From NCBI GenBank assembly GCA_022559985.1, contig JAFJTR010000047.1, positions 1-64,000 on the forward strand: a DNA stretch of 64,000 bases. Reading direction: 5' to 3'. This document shows positions 23,840 through 32,297 of the stretch, piece after piece. The notes under the pieces are model-generated. The model did not search any database. It saw only the letters and a list, made by a program, of their open reading frames with translations, and was not told the DNA's origin. The number at the start of each line of letters is the position of its first letter. The first letter of the stretch is position 1. The stretch comes from Parastagonospora avenae f. sp. tritici 18332-5 (Eukaryota > Ascomycota > Dothideomycetes > Pleosporales > Phaeosphaeriaceae). The position numbers and the translations under genes are program-made.

Positions 23840-24289
23840 TGTTAAAACCTATTAAGTAGCTAAGCAGAGGGAAGCTGGCTCGAAGGGCTTAAGTTAGTTT
23901 TCGCGGATGAGCGATGTTAGCACTAGATATAGAGGTAGGGCGTACTAAGATAGTAAGAGGGTGCTTCTGTAAAGAGTATACTATATTAGGTAACTTAAAA
24001 TATAAAGTTAAAGACAATAAGCTATAAGGGTCCATTGTCCTAGTCTATATACTAAGAGATCCTGCAGTTGCTTACTTTGCTAGCCGTGAGCTGCGTAAGC
24101 TCTGCTAACTGTGCTAACGACTACCTGCGTGAGCCGTCACGTGTGACCGGGGTAGCTCACGATGCCAAGAGTTAGCAGTCACGTGACTGTTGTATTGAAA
24201 CCAGTCACGTATCGCCTGTGGGTCGTGCTGTGCTGCAGAGGATGCTGACTGTCAGCATTTCATTGGTGCCTAAAAGCTGGCTCGTAACA
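23840..24289 (-). repeat. Right (5') LTR of gypsy A
   Basis: This 450-bp LTR begins TGTTAAAACC and ends CTCGTAACA. Its first part (about 222 bases) is homologous to the LTR of gypsy B. The rest is specific to A and shared with 2535-2831. Confidence 0.9.
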
Positions 24290-24546
24290 CATCGCTCATC
24301 CGCGAAAACCAACTTGAGCCCTTCGAGCCAGCTTCCCTCTGCTTAGCAATGAACGCCTATCGTTTATTGTATTTAACTTCGTATTTTAAGTTACCTAATA
24401 CATTGTACTCTTTACAGAAGCTCCCTCTTACTGTCTTAGTACGCCCCACCTCTGTATCCAGTGCCGACATCTCTCATCCGCGAAAACCAACTTGAGCCCT
24501 TCGAGCCAGCCTCCCTCTGCTTAGCTACTTGATAGGTTTTAAAACT
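24290..24546 (+). repeat. Two inverted partial copies of the gypsy LTR
   Basis: Directly after the gypsy A LTR, 24290-24348 is the reverse complement of the LTR start (positions about 20-75). Then 24346-24546 is the reverse complement of about the first 205 bases of the LTR, ending ggttttaaaac. Together with the forward LTR they form a large inverted repeat. These copies are less RIP-altered than those at 23.1 kb. Confidence 0.75.
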
Positions 24547-24623
24547 AGTTCTCCTCTAGTTCTAAGATTGTTAGTGTAGGAGTGTGTGACTTCTTGATGT
24601 GAAGTGAGCCTCGCTCATATCTG

Positions 24624-24719
24624 ACAAGTGCAGGGGGTATTCGACGCTGCAAGAACTGCGGCGAGGCAGGGCATAATAAGCGCACATGCAAGAAAGATGT
24701 AGTTGATATAGAGGAATAA
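24624..24719 (+). pseudogene. C-terminal fragment of a pogo-type transposase
   Basis: An open stretch ends GIRRCKNCGEAGHNKRTC followed by KKDVVDIEE and TAA at 24717-24719. This is the same CCHC zinc knuckle and acidic tail as at the end of the transposase at 5556-7199, but clearly a different family member. The rest of the gene is missing. Confidence 0.6.
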
Positions 24720-24961
24720 TTTAAGCTACTATGACCTTTAAAGCTTGTTGTTGTGTTAAGTTATTAATTTAATGTGTAATAGTAGAGCTGCATAAAGTGT
24801 CCGACTCAGTTGCCACTTAAGTTATTATTATTATCATTATTATACGTTATATTTTTTTCTTGAAGCTAGTATCTACTATTATATAGACTTAGAAAGAGAC
24901 TCGTTGTCTGCTAATGAAACTGGTATCATTCTACTAACTACTAACGCTAGATACTTCACAA
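24720..24961. other. AT-rich edge of the transposon block
   Basis: I see simple AT-rich sequence, including a TTATTATTATTATCATTATT stretch near 24.83 kb, and no gene. Normal gene-rich composition starts within the next 50 bp. Confidence 0.5.
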
Positions 24962-25936
24962 CTAGACAGCGATCTTGTCGTTGCCAGCGTCCTTGGACTT
25001 AGCACAGCCTTTGCATGCACACTTGCCCTCGGGACACGGGCAATTGCCGGCCTCGGAAGCGCAATCGCACTGCGTCAAAGTCTGGTTGGGAGGCGGTAGG
25101 GTATGAACGTTCATCTTCTCGGCACTGGGCACGCTGCTCTTACCGCAGCCGGAGCAGGCACACTCATTCGGAGAACACTGACAGCTACCGGTGTCTGCCT
25201 GGCAGTTGCAAGTGGTCTTGTCGGAGTCGGGTTCAGGTAGGTGATGGACGTTCATGTCTTTGCCACCCTGGTCTTTCTTCTTGAGGTCGGCAAGGTAGCG
25301 AGCTTCGTTGTGAACATCCATGACGGTCTTGTTGCCCTGCTCGTAGAAGCCACGGAGCTTCTGACCAGTGGGGGTGTTGGCAGCCTTGTCGAAGTAGCTG
25401 GTGAGACTAGTCCAACCAGCATATGCCTTCTGGGTAAGGCCCAGCTTGTTGTCCACCGCTTGAGCCTTCTGGGTGGCTTGTGTCTTGGTGTCGAAGTTCT
25501 GGAGAGCCTGGGTGAATTTGTTGCTGTAACCGTGCTGCTTGTCGGCGGCAAGGGCAGCCTCGATGGCTTTATCGGAAATGACGTAGCCGTGGGCGAGATA
25601 CTCGGCGAAGATACGTGCGCGGGGCTTCTGCTCCTGCTCGATGTGGTGGTCGCCGTCTTTGGCCTCCTCCGCAGAAGCAGCCTTCTCACCGGCAATTTCG
25701 TCAAGTGACTTTGCCGAGGTGACATGCACCGAATTGGGGCCAAGCTGAGTGTTGTCGAGGAGGAGGGCCGTCTTCGCAGCAGCCGTCTTCTCAAAGGTGA
25801 CCGAGGCAGTCTGAGCGTCGTTACCCGAGGGCTTCACGCTGATGGACTGAATCTTGCCGCAGAAGCTGAAGAAGGACTTGATCTCATCTTCGCTAGTCTT
25901 TGTGCTGATGTTCTCAACATTGACGGTGGCGGCCAT
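24962..25936 (-). CDS. VIP1: Vip1-like RRM protein with duplicated metallothionein-like tail
   Basis: The 324-residue protein starts MAATVNVENISTKTSEDEIK, with an RRM at about residues 4-75 (VNVENIS as RNP2, TASVTFEK as RNP1). The middle helical part (FAEYLAHGYVISDKAIEAAL and a long amphipathic region) is typical of fungal proteins annotated as actin cytoskeleton protein Vip1. The tail has two units, each beginning MNVHxLPxP and ending in seven Cys with identical spacing CxC-x6-CxC-x4-CxC-x2-C (residues 243-264 and 290-311). This looks like a metallothionein-type metal-binding module. The frame is open upstream to 26071, but MAATVN is preferred because GTAAGT...CAG at 25995-25952 looks like a 44-nt 5' UTR intron. 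Metal binding is inferred from the Cys pattern only. Confidence 0.85.
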   Translation of the reverse strand: MAATVNVENISTKTSEDEIKSFFSFCGKIQSISVKPSGNDAQTASVTFEKTAAAKTALLLDNTQLGPNSVHVTSAKSLDEIAGEKAASAEEAKDGDHHIEQEQKPRARIFAEYLAHGYVISDKAIEAALAADKQHGYSNKFTQALQNFDTKTQATQKAQAVDNKLGLTQKAYAGWTSLTSYFDKAANTPTGQKLRGFYEQGNKTVMDVHNEARYLADLKKKDQGGKDMNVHHLPEPDSDKTTCNCQADTGSCQCSPNECACSGCGKSSVPSAEKMNVHTLPPPNQTLTQCDCASEAGNCPCPEGKCACKGCAKSKDAGNDKIAV

Positions 25937-26464
25937 GTTGACGATGTGTTCCTGAGGGATGCTTGGGTGTAGGTGCAAATATGAACGACACTTACCTTGG
26001 TAAGAAAGGTTGAGTCGTCGTGAGAGAATTTGTTTTGGAGTTATCAGCGGAATGAAGTGTTTATATACCAATTCCGTCGTTTTTGCTGAGTGGTACAGGC
26101 GCGGGGCGAAGTCGACAAACGTACGGCCATGACGTAGGCGGGGCTATGCATTGTGGCTATCCCTGCCAAGTGGCGTGGCCAGATCACCGCACAAGTCGCG
26201 CGAATGTTCAGGAACATAAATTGACATGTGAACGCACGTTCTTCATAACGCAGTTTGCGCAAATGTTTGACATGTGTACATTGCATTCGGCTTAGTTCAC
26301 GAATCCGGGTTGATATTGAGTAGCAACCAAGATGCTATCTAAAGTGGATACAGTGCAAGTTCCTGTGCAGTCTTACTGCAGGGACTTCTGCCCCGTTTGA
26401 GAATTTATGTGCGGTCATACAAATCTGTTCTACGATTTGCAAATCCAGTAACCTTTACGATGGC
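25937..26464. promoter_or_regulatory. Intergenic region upstream of the Vip1-like gene
   Basis: This 528-bp spacer should hold the promoter of the minus-strand Vip1-like gene, including its likely 5' UTR intron, and the 3' end of the FGGY kinase transcript. I see no further gene or repeat in it. Confidence 0.4.
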
Positions 26465-28412
26465 CTATGACTTAGACGTCCAGCCCTTGATGGCGTCATC
26501 AACCTCTTTCCTGTAGCGCTGCTGACCTTCGCACTGCTCCAGGAATACCTTGTACTTTGCGTCCAACAAGCCTTTCAAGTTCTTATCGGCAATGGGCTTC
26601 ACCGTCTTACCAGGCTTACTGAACCGGTCCATGATGTCCCACAATGGCTCACTGTTACCATCCTTATCGGTACTTGCGGCCTTTGCACCGAGCATAGCTG
26701 CCCCGTGTACAACGGCTGCATGTACGTACCGAGGAATAAGTACAGGCATGTCGCAAGCTGTAGCCATGAGCTGCATGAGGAGATTGTTCTGACACTGGGA
26801 TCCCGACATAAATATCGATGAGATGACGTGCCCAGACTTGTTCATAGCAGAAACGATCTGATGCGTCTGCAGAGCGATGAACTCCATTGTTGCGTAATAG
26901 TAGAGTGCGAGACCGTCAAGACTCTTATCAGAGCTGAGGCCGATGACTGAGCCCTTCATATTGGGGTCTGCGACAGGCGAACGATTGCCGAATAGATCGC
27001 CGTAGAAGAAGAAGTGACGTCCCAGCCATGCGATATGTGGTGCCGACGCGCTCTCAGCCATTTCACGAAGGTGCTCGTTGAGATAATCGTAGATGTTGGT
27101 GTTGTAAGTTTCCGCAACCGAAGTCGCTTCTTGGAAAGCAGGATGTGTTTCGATGACGTGCTTCAGAAGCTCTCCTGTCGCACTTTGACCACCTTCAGCC
27201 ATCCAGTACCCTGGCAGGAGAACATCTCGGTAGGGGCCCCATACTCCGTCCACAAAGACTGGGTCGCGGGACATGGCGAGATGGCAGGTCGAAGTTCCTG
27301 CCACTGCGGCAAGGCGCGTGAAGGCTTGAGAGACATCATTCTTGGGCACCTCCATATCCAAGGTGTCTTCGTTGAGCTTAACCTTTGCACCTACGGTACC
27401 GATCCAGCCAGCGTAGGCGTCGATGACACCGCTACCCACCGCAATGCCAGGCTGCAGGCCCATGTCTGCTGCGGCCTTTTCACTCAACGTACCAACAAGC
27501 TCTCCGGCAGTAAGATAACGTCCGTTCTACGGTCGGTTAGTTCTGGAGAAGTCAAATTGTAGAGTAGGACAAACCACTTTGTCAACGCCTCCCATGCGCT
27601 TAAAGTTGTCTTCCACCAAGTCTTCGAGACCGATCTCAGTGAGGAAGTCCTCTTGCCAGCCTTTCACACTGCCGTCGACACCGACTGGAACAAAACCCTG
27701 CTTGCAGACTACACTGCAGAAGCTTCGAGTTTCACTGCCAGTAGCCATGTGTGTAAGCGCATCTGTCAAGTCGTAGAACTTGCAGCGGTCGAAAAGGTCC
27801 TTGGGCATGTTGTTCTTCAACCACAGCACCTTTGGAATCTCCATCTCGATAGACATCTTGCCACCAACGTAGCGGAGCAAATTGTGCTTGGTCGCGTTGA
27901 TCTTGTTTGTTTCTTCGACTGGGCGGTGATCAAGCCACAGTATTACGTTGCGATCATTGCCGTCCTTGTTGTCGAAGTTGGGCCCGGTGACAGTGACGGG
28001 CTCATCTGTGTCGTTGGAGAAGACGGCAAGTGAGCACGTAGCGTCGAAGCCAATGCCGCGAATAGAGTCTCGTTCGATGTTGTGCTGATCCATTGCTCTG
28101 CGTACCGACGAGCAGATGCAGCGCCAAATGTCCGATGTGGATTGTTCCTAACTGGTCAGCTGCCACTTCTCTAGGCATGTATCTGTGTCAAATTACATAG
28201 TAGCCGGTCTGTGGTTGCCATAAACCGATGTTCTCTGAAGCCAGGCCAACAATGTCGCCCTGATCATTCATGATACAGGCTCTAGCACTGCCTGTGCCGA
28301 CATCGATGCCGATGTAGTGATCAACGTGCGGGTGAAGCTCGTTGCGAGGATCGGTCGACATTTGTCGCGACTGCTGCCGTGAGGCCTGCCTGTACGGAAT
28401 GGCCATGTTCAC
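26465..28412 (-). CDS. FGGY-family carbohydrate kinase, D-ribulokinase-like
   Basis: Three exons (28412-28197, 28147-27575, 27526-26465) encode about 616 residues. Introns of 49 and 48 nt have GT...AG ends and CTGAC/CTAAC branch sites. The second removes an in-frame stop and gives GVDKV-NGRYLTAGELVG. The N-terminal ATP-binding motif is YIGIDVGTGSARACI, followed by GFDATCSLAVF and LWLDHRPVEE. The C-terminal FGGY-type motif is SSIFMSGSQCQNNLLMQLM. The family phosphorylates sugars and sugar alcohols with ATP in the cytosol. The closest type I recognise is the FGGY/Ydr109c group, which acts on D-ribulose, but the substrate cannot be read from sequence. MAIPYRQ two codons downstream is an alternative start. 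Confidence 0.85.
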
Positions 28413-28981
28413 CGAGCGTAGGATTTGACAATGGTGAGAAGGTGTGAGCAGGAGACGTAAATCTAAAATAATGTTGAGATACGAGACAACTCTTGGTGCA
28501 GGATGAGCTCATAGCAAGAGCTATCAAGCGCTTTAGTGGAATGGGTGGGGGCGGGGCAAGGTGCTTAGTGACCTCTGGGACCCGGAGGAGGTGCCCAAAG
28601 CCATGGGGGCGCCGAGTTGCGCAGTCACAGCGGTCAAGATTTACCACAATCCTTCCAGAAGTGCTGGGGACTGTGGAGATCGTGAGTGCCCCGGGTCCAC
28701 TTGTTTTGGGCATTCCGAATGTTGTTGGCCGTTGACAGCGCCACTGAGGTGAGACCGCGTCTTGGTATTTGCTAAAACTGTACCGACTTCGGTCATGCAA
28801 AGAGAAGCACGTCGAGACGAGAGACGACTTACTAGCGTGGCAGACGCGTAGCAGAGAGACGCGTGGACGTAGGAACAGCGATGGCTCATCGGCGTTACTA
28901 TTCCCCGTGGTACCCAAGCTTCAGCCCTGCGCAACCACTCCCACAACCTACATCTACCGCTACTCGTCGCGATATACCACG
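28413..28981. promoter_or_regulatory. Divergent promoter region, FGGY kinase and EMC10
   Basis: The 569-bp spacer lies between two divergent start codons. I see no other gene in it. Confidence 0.45.
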
Positions 28982-29594
28982 ATGATGCTCGCAAATCTGC
29001 TCCTGCTCCCAGTAGCATTCGCCTCTTCCGTGACACTCTACATATCCTCGGTACCGGTTTCCGACAACAGTGCCATCATTCCCTCACCAATCCCCCTCGC
29101 GCAGATCGAGTACGACATAGACCAATCCGTGGGAACGCTATCCTCGTACACGCCTCCAACAGGCTCATATGCCCCAGATCATCTCTTGCGTGTCGGGCTG
29201 CCAGATCCCCAAACAGGCTCATGGCGAGGCATCGTAACGTCAGCAGCGAGTTTCGCGGACGAGTACCACAAGAAGTTTGTCATCCACGTCGATGAGAAAG
29301 GCGAGCCATATCACGTTGGGCTTGGAACAAGCGCAAAGCAGGCTGGCGACCAGGTCGAGGTCGAGATAGTGAGGAGGCAACCAGGTCCGAAGCCGGTGTT
29401 GAACAAGCCCATTGTGTTGAACGCGGAAGGCAAGATTGACTCGAAAGAGCCAGAAAAGAGCTTTTTGCAGAAGTGAGTTTCTGTAACGTTTCTCATCAAG
29501 GTACATACAATGCTAATCAATTTCTAGATACTGGTGGGCGATAGCATTATTCTTGGTTGTTCAGCTGGTTGCGGGTGGAGGAGACGGAAAATAA
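28982..29594 (+). CDS. EMC10: ER membrane protein complex subunit 10
   Basis: Two exons (28982-29472, 29528-29594) encode 185 residues. The intron (29473-29527) starts GTGAGT, has a GCTAATC branch site and ends TAG. The protein has a signal peptide (MMLANLLLLPVAFASS), a lumenal beta-rich domain, and a C-terminal membrane anchor from exon 2, YWWAIALFLVVQLVAGGGDG, which is highly typical of fungal EMC10. The EMC inserts membrane proteins into the ER membrane. Fungal versions are often misannotated as cyclin regulators. The second Met one codon later is an equally good start. Confidence 0.88.
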
Positions 29595-29849
29595 CTACAT
29601 CCGTGCCAGGACGCAATGTATCATCGTGAGCGACGACTCTTCCACTGGACTGCTTGCATCCCTCGATTCTATATATGAGTGACACGACGGCCGTAGCAAA
29701 GCAGTCGAGGGCATGGCTGAAAACTGCTATCTATTGCTCCCGCTGATCCAATACGCATAATGATCCGTCTTCTACGCAAATCTCGGCCGCTGTCATTACC
29801 AATCGTAAATGGGGTATTGTACATTAAGGTCTTGCTTATTCTGGGGGTC

Positions 29850-30758
29850 CTAGTAACGCCTTCTTGGGCCGCGTGGCGGTTCTCTACGGCCTCCTTCACT
29901 GAAGCCGAATCTTCCATCCTGATAACTTCCACGTGCTCCGTCATTCGTATCGATGTCCATATCGTCTCCGAAGGGCTGGGTAGAACGAGCAGGTGGTGGC
30001 CGGGAGTGTAGGCTCGCGGTGCTGGCAGGTGTCTCCTTCAGGTACACGTACAAAACTCTGCCGTCGGCCTGGGAAAGTTAGAGAATTGACATGACAGTGC
30101 CCAAAAGATAGCTTACCTTTTGATTGTTAAACGTCGCAATGACATTGTCGGCGCCCTCCTTTGTCACTACTGAAAGCTCCACCATTACCGTGGGCGCAGC
30201 GGTAAGTAGCCTGCAGCCCAGCGTCTCTCCCGCGTGTGGCGCCATGACAGCCTCAATGTCTGCAGCTGTTGTTCCAGGCGCAAAGTTGCTTGCGATGACT
30301 GTGTATGGGCCGCCTTTCGCGACGCCTCGGATGTTGAAGCCTGGCGCCTCATTGCGTGCCGGTGGGTTCGTACTGCGGTTGAGGACAGAAGCGAATTTGT
30401 CGTAAGTGCGGCTGTTGCGCTCAACTTGCGATGCCGAGGTGGTGCGATTAGGTCCAGGGCCGCGTGCCCTTGCTGCCGGACCGTTGGGATTGTTGAGCTT
30501 GTGCAGGTCGTGTTGCCATTTCCCTTCGATGCTTCCGGCTGGCTTCGCCGAAGATGAGCGCTTCTGCACTCCAGCGCCACCGCTTATGCGACTCAATAAA
30601 GTAGGCTTTTCTGACGTGTCGCGAACCTTGCCAGCCGCGCCGGCACCCGATGTATTGGCTTTGCGCCCGCGACCTAGGAACTCTTGTGCCAGCTCTTCAT
30701 TCTTCTTTTTCTCTCGTTGTTGCTTGACGAATGTGGCGAAGGAGGTCGAGTCCGGCAT
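29850..30758 (-). CDS. RNA-binding protein with one RRM and RG-rich tail
   Basis: Two exons (30758-30117, 30068-29850) encode 286 residues. The 48-nt intron begins GTAAGC, contains CTAAC and ends CAG, joining FNNQK to ADGRVLYVYLK across the RRM. The N-terminus is Lys/Glu-rich (FVKQQREKKKNEELAQEFLG). A disordered Ser/Gly/Pro segment follows, then an RRM at about residues 150-225 (YTVIASNFAPGTTAADIEAV). The tail is acidic, then Arg/Gly-rich (GGRREPPRGPRRRY), as in nuclear mRNA-binding proteins. I cannot name the orthologue. A nuclear RNA-processing role is inference. Confidence 0.78.
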
Positions 30759-31003
30759 GGCTGTTGCGCGAAGCGATAATACTTAGGAGTGCAGTGATGG
30801 GTGGGTGCACAGCAACAGGAACGGCACACCACGCGTGGAGCTAGAAATCGCGCCGCGCTAGTCGACCGGGGAACTCCTGCGGACAAACAATTCCCCGGCG
30901 CTGGCGCGAAAAGTTAATAAAACTCCATGACTGCGCGCTCCCATAAACCTTCGCTCACCACAACCAACCTCTGGTAAGTTCAGCCGTTCCTGTTCCCTGC
31001 TCT

Positions 31004-31085
31004 TCTACATGATGAACTTTCGTGTCGCCCCTATCATAAACTCTATGTTGATCGACCCCCAAGCCAAACGGGATTACTGATACAA
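31004..31085 (+). ncRNA. Candidate box C/D snoRNA 1
   Basis: Box C ATGATGA is at 31009-31015, a C'-like TGTTGAT at 31046-31052 and box D CTGA at 31077-31080. The segment at 31025-31034 (TCGCCCCTAT) is complementary to the conserved large-subunit rRNA stretch AUAGGGGCGA. The five-nucleotide rule from a D'-like CATA would place the target on a G of that stretch (human Gm1612/yeast Gm908 region, recalled from memory). The terminal stem is weak. Confidence 0.55.
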
Positions 31086-31391
31086 TTTCAACCCTCACCT
31101 TTACCTATTTGAAATCTTGCATGAGCACTCGCTAACATGTATCCAAGACGCAGGTCGGTGCGTGGAGACGCCTCGTAGGTCCGATGCGCATGCTGCATAC
31201 GATGAGCGCGTTCCTCTGCTCTAATGGTGCCGACGGCGTGGTTTGAGGAGGCTTTGCGAGACCTGACATGAAGCGCATTCGTTGGCTTGTTCGAATGCGG
31301 ACAATGCAGAGGTTTGGCAAGGCATTGGCTTCGTCAGGCCATGGTCGCGTCGCGTAAACCAGGTCAGTACCATATGCCCTTCCGTCACCCT

Positions 31392-31472
31392 GTGCAATGA
31401 TGAGCAACGTCAAGTACTATCAAATACCGACCTACTAGTGGGGAATAAAACAAGTTCGATTACCTGATCGCC
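31392..31472 (+). ncRNA. Candidate box C/D snoRNA 2
   Basis: Box C ATGATGA is at 31397-31403 and box D CTGA at 31464-31467. Directly before box D, 31454-31462 (GTTCGATTA) is complementary to UAAUCGAAC, which lies in the same conserved rRNA segment as the snoRNA 1 target, a few bases downstream. The fifth base before box D would address a U (snR52-like site, from memory). Confidence 0.55.
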
Positions 31473-31617
31473 AACTTCACACACTATGACTCGCGCGTAC
31501 CACAAAGACGTCTGACTGACCCCAGAGCAGAGTTTTGGCGTCATTCCAGCATTTGACTGCCCTTCGGCGCTCACAGATGCACATCATCCAGTACGTTCTC
31601 AACTTTTCTTACACTTC

Positions 31618-31714
31618 GTGCGATGATGATACACTTATACTCCATGCTAACTCCAGAAGAGGCTTGCCTCAGTGCTGGAACAACTATACGCTTTTCATCT
31701 TTCTTCTGATCCGC
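31618..31714 (+). ncRNA. Candidate box C/D snoRNA 3
   Basis: Box C ATGATGA is at 31623-31629 and box D CTGA at 31706-31709, with short GCG/CGC pairing outside the boxes. The bases 31696-31703 (CATCTTTC) pair with GAAAGAUG, a conserved large-subunit rRNA segment. The five-nucleotide rule points to an A there (human Am1511/yeast Am807 region, from memory). The guide match is only 8 nt. Confidence 0.45.
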
Positions 31715-31800
31715 TCACTTTTCTCTTGAATTACGATCTACCAATGTCCAATGTGCTTTGCTAACATTCGAGAAGTAGATTTTCTTTCAACATAGCATCG

Positions 31801-32297
31801 ATGGTGTACTTGCACCTATCCTCCGCCATCCGTGACCGAACCCGACAAGTCGTACACTTGAATAAGCATCCATGGTTCGTGCTAGATGTCGGCTAGCTCA
31901 CACAGAATACGACTAGGGTAGCCACTTGAGAGAATACATGGCTAGCACCACAGCAGTGGCTCATTGGCAGAAGTCTGGGTAGATGAAACGAGTGAATACA
32001 ATCCTATGTCACAAGTTGCGCCTCTATTAAGGTTGCATCATTGCAAGTGCCTGAACTTTCGCAATCGCGACTTTAAGTGTGTATAGCAGGAGATTTAATG
32101 AATCGAAATATGCATCTCATGTCAGGTTGTGTAATTTGTGCCGTGCATAGGTAACACGTGAGAGCAGCCATGGCGACATCCGGAATTAATTTATCGTGTG
32201 GTCCAGGAACTCGATACCATTCCCACTTCCCCAGCATTGCTCTATATCCTTTTGCTTTTGGCCTTCTTCTCCTGAGTCCATTTGACATCTATAAAAT
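31801..32297. other. Intergenic region upstream of SFH5
   Basis: It probably holds the 3' end of the snoRNA host transcript and the SFH5 promoter. There is a pyrimidine-rich stretch just before the SFH5 start. I see no gene. Confidence 0.4.

Larger units (their letters stand above)
2535..24289 (-). mobile_element. Ty3/gypsy LTR retrotransposon A, RIP-degraded host of nested insertions
   Basis: The element is bounded by a truncated left LTR (2535-2831) and a full 450-bp right LTR (23840-24289), which align at a constant offset of 21458 bases. Its coding direction is minus, with gag near 15-16 kb and the chromodomain near 3.6 kb. It is split by a pogo element (5476-7318), a copia element (7730-13189) and a solo-LTR-like insertion (16138-23684, itself holding gypsy B). 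Removing these leaves about 6.9 kb, close to the 7233 bp of gypsy B. A purine-rich tract lies next to the left LTR on the minus strand, as expected for a 3' LTR. Stop codons are very dense and of the RIP type, so the element is dead. Confidence 0.9.
30960..31800 (+). ncRNA. Probable spliced non-coding snoRNA host transcript
   Basis: No long reading frame lies between 30759 and 32297, but three good plus-strand introns can be seen: 30974-31153 (GTAAGT...GCTAAC...CAG), 31363-31525 (GTCAGT...CTGAC...CAG) and 31591-31778 (GTACGT...GCTAAC...TAG). They are three to four times longer than coding introns elsewhere in the window. Each holds one box C (ATGATGA) and one box D (CTGA) 65-85 nt apart. The exons between have stops in all frames over any useful length. 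This is the layout of snoRNA host genes known from animals and filamentous fungi. Transcript ends are unknown. SFH5 starts about 500 bp downstream in the same direction. Confidence 0.55.

Noticed and set aside
25241..25708. 155-codon plus-strand frame over the Vip1-like gene
   Set aside because: It is antisense to a clear RRM gene and owes its openness to that gene's codon use.
31199..31266. Extra C/D-like pair in the exon between snoRNAs 1 and 2
   Set aside because: Box C would be ACGATGA, not matching the consensus, and the guide has no rRNA match I recognise.
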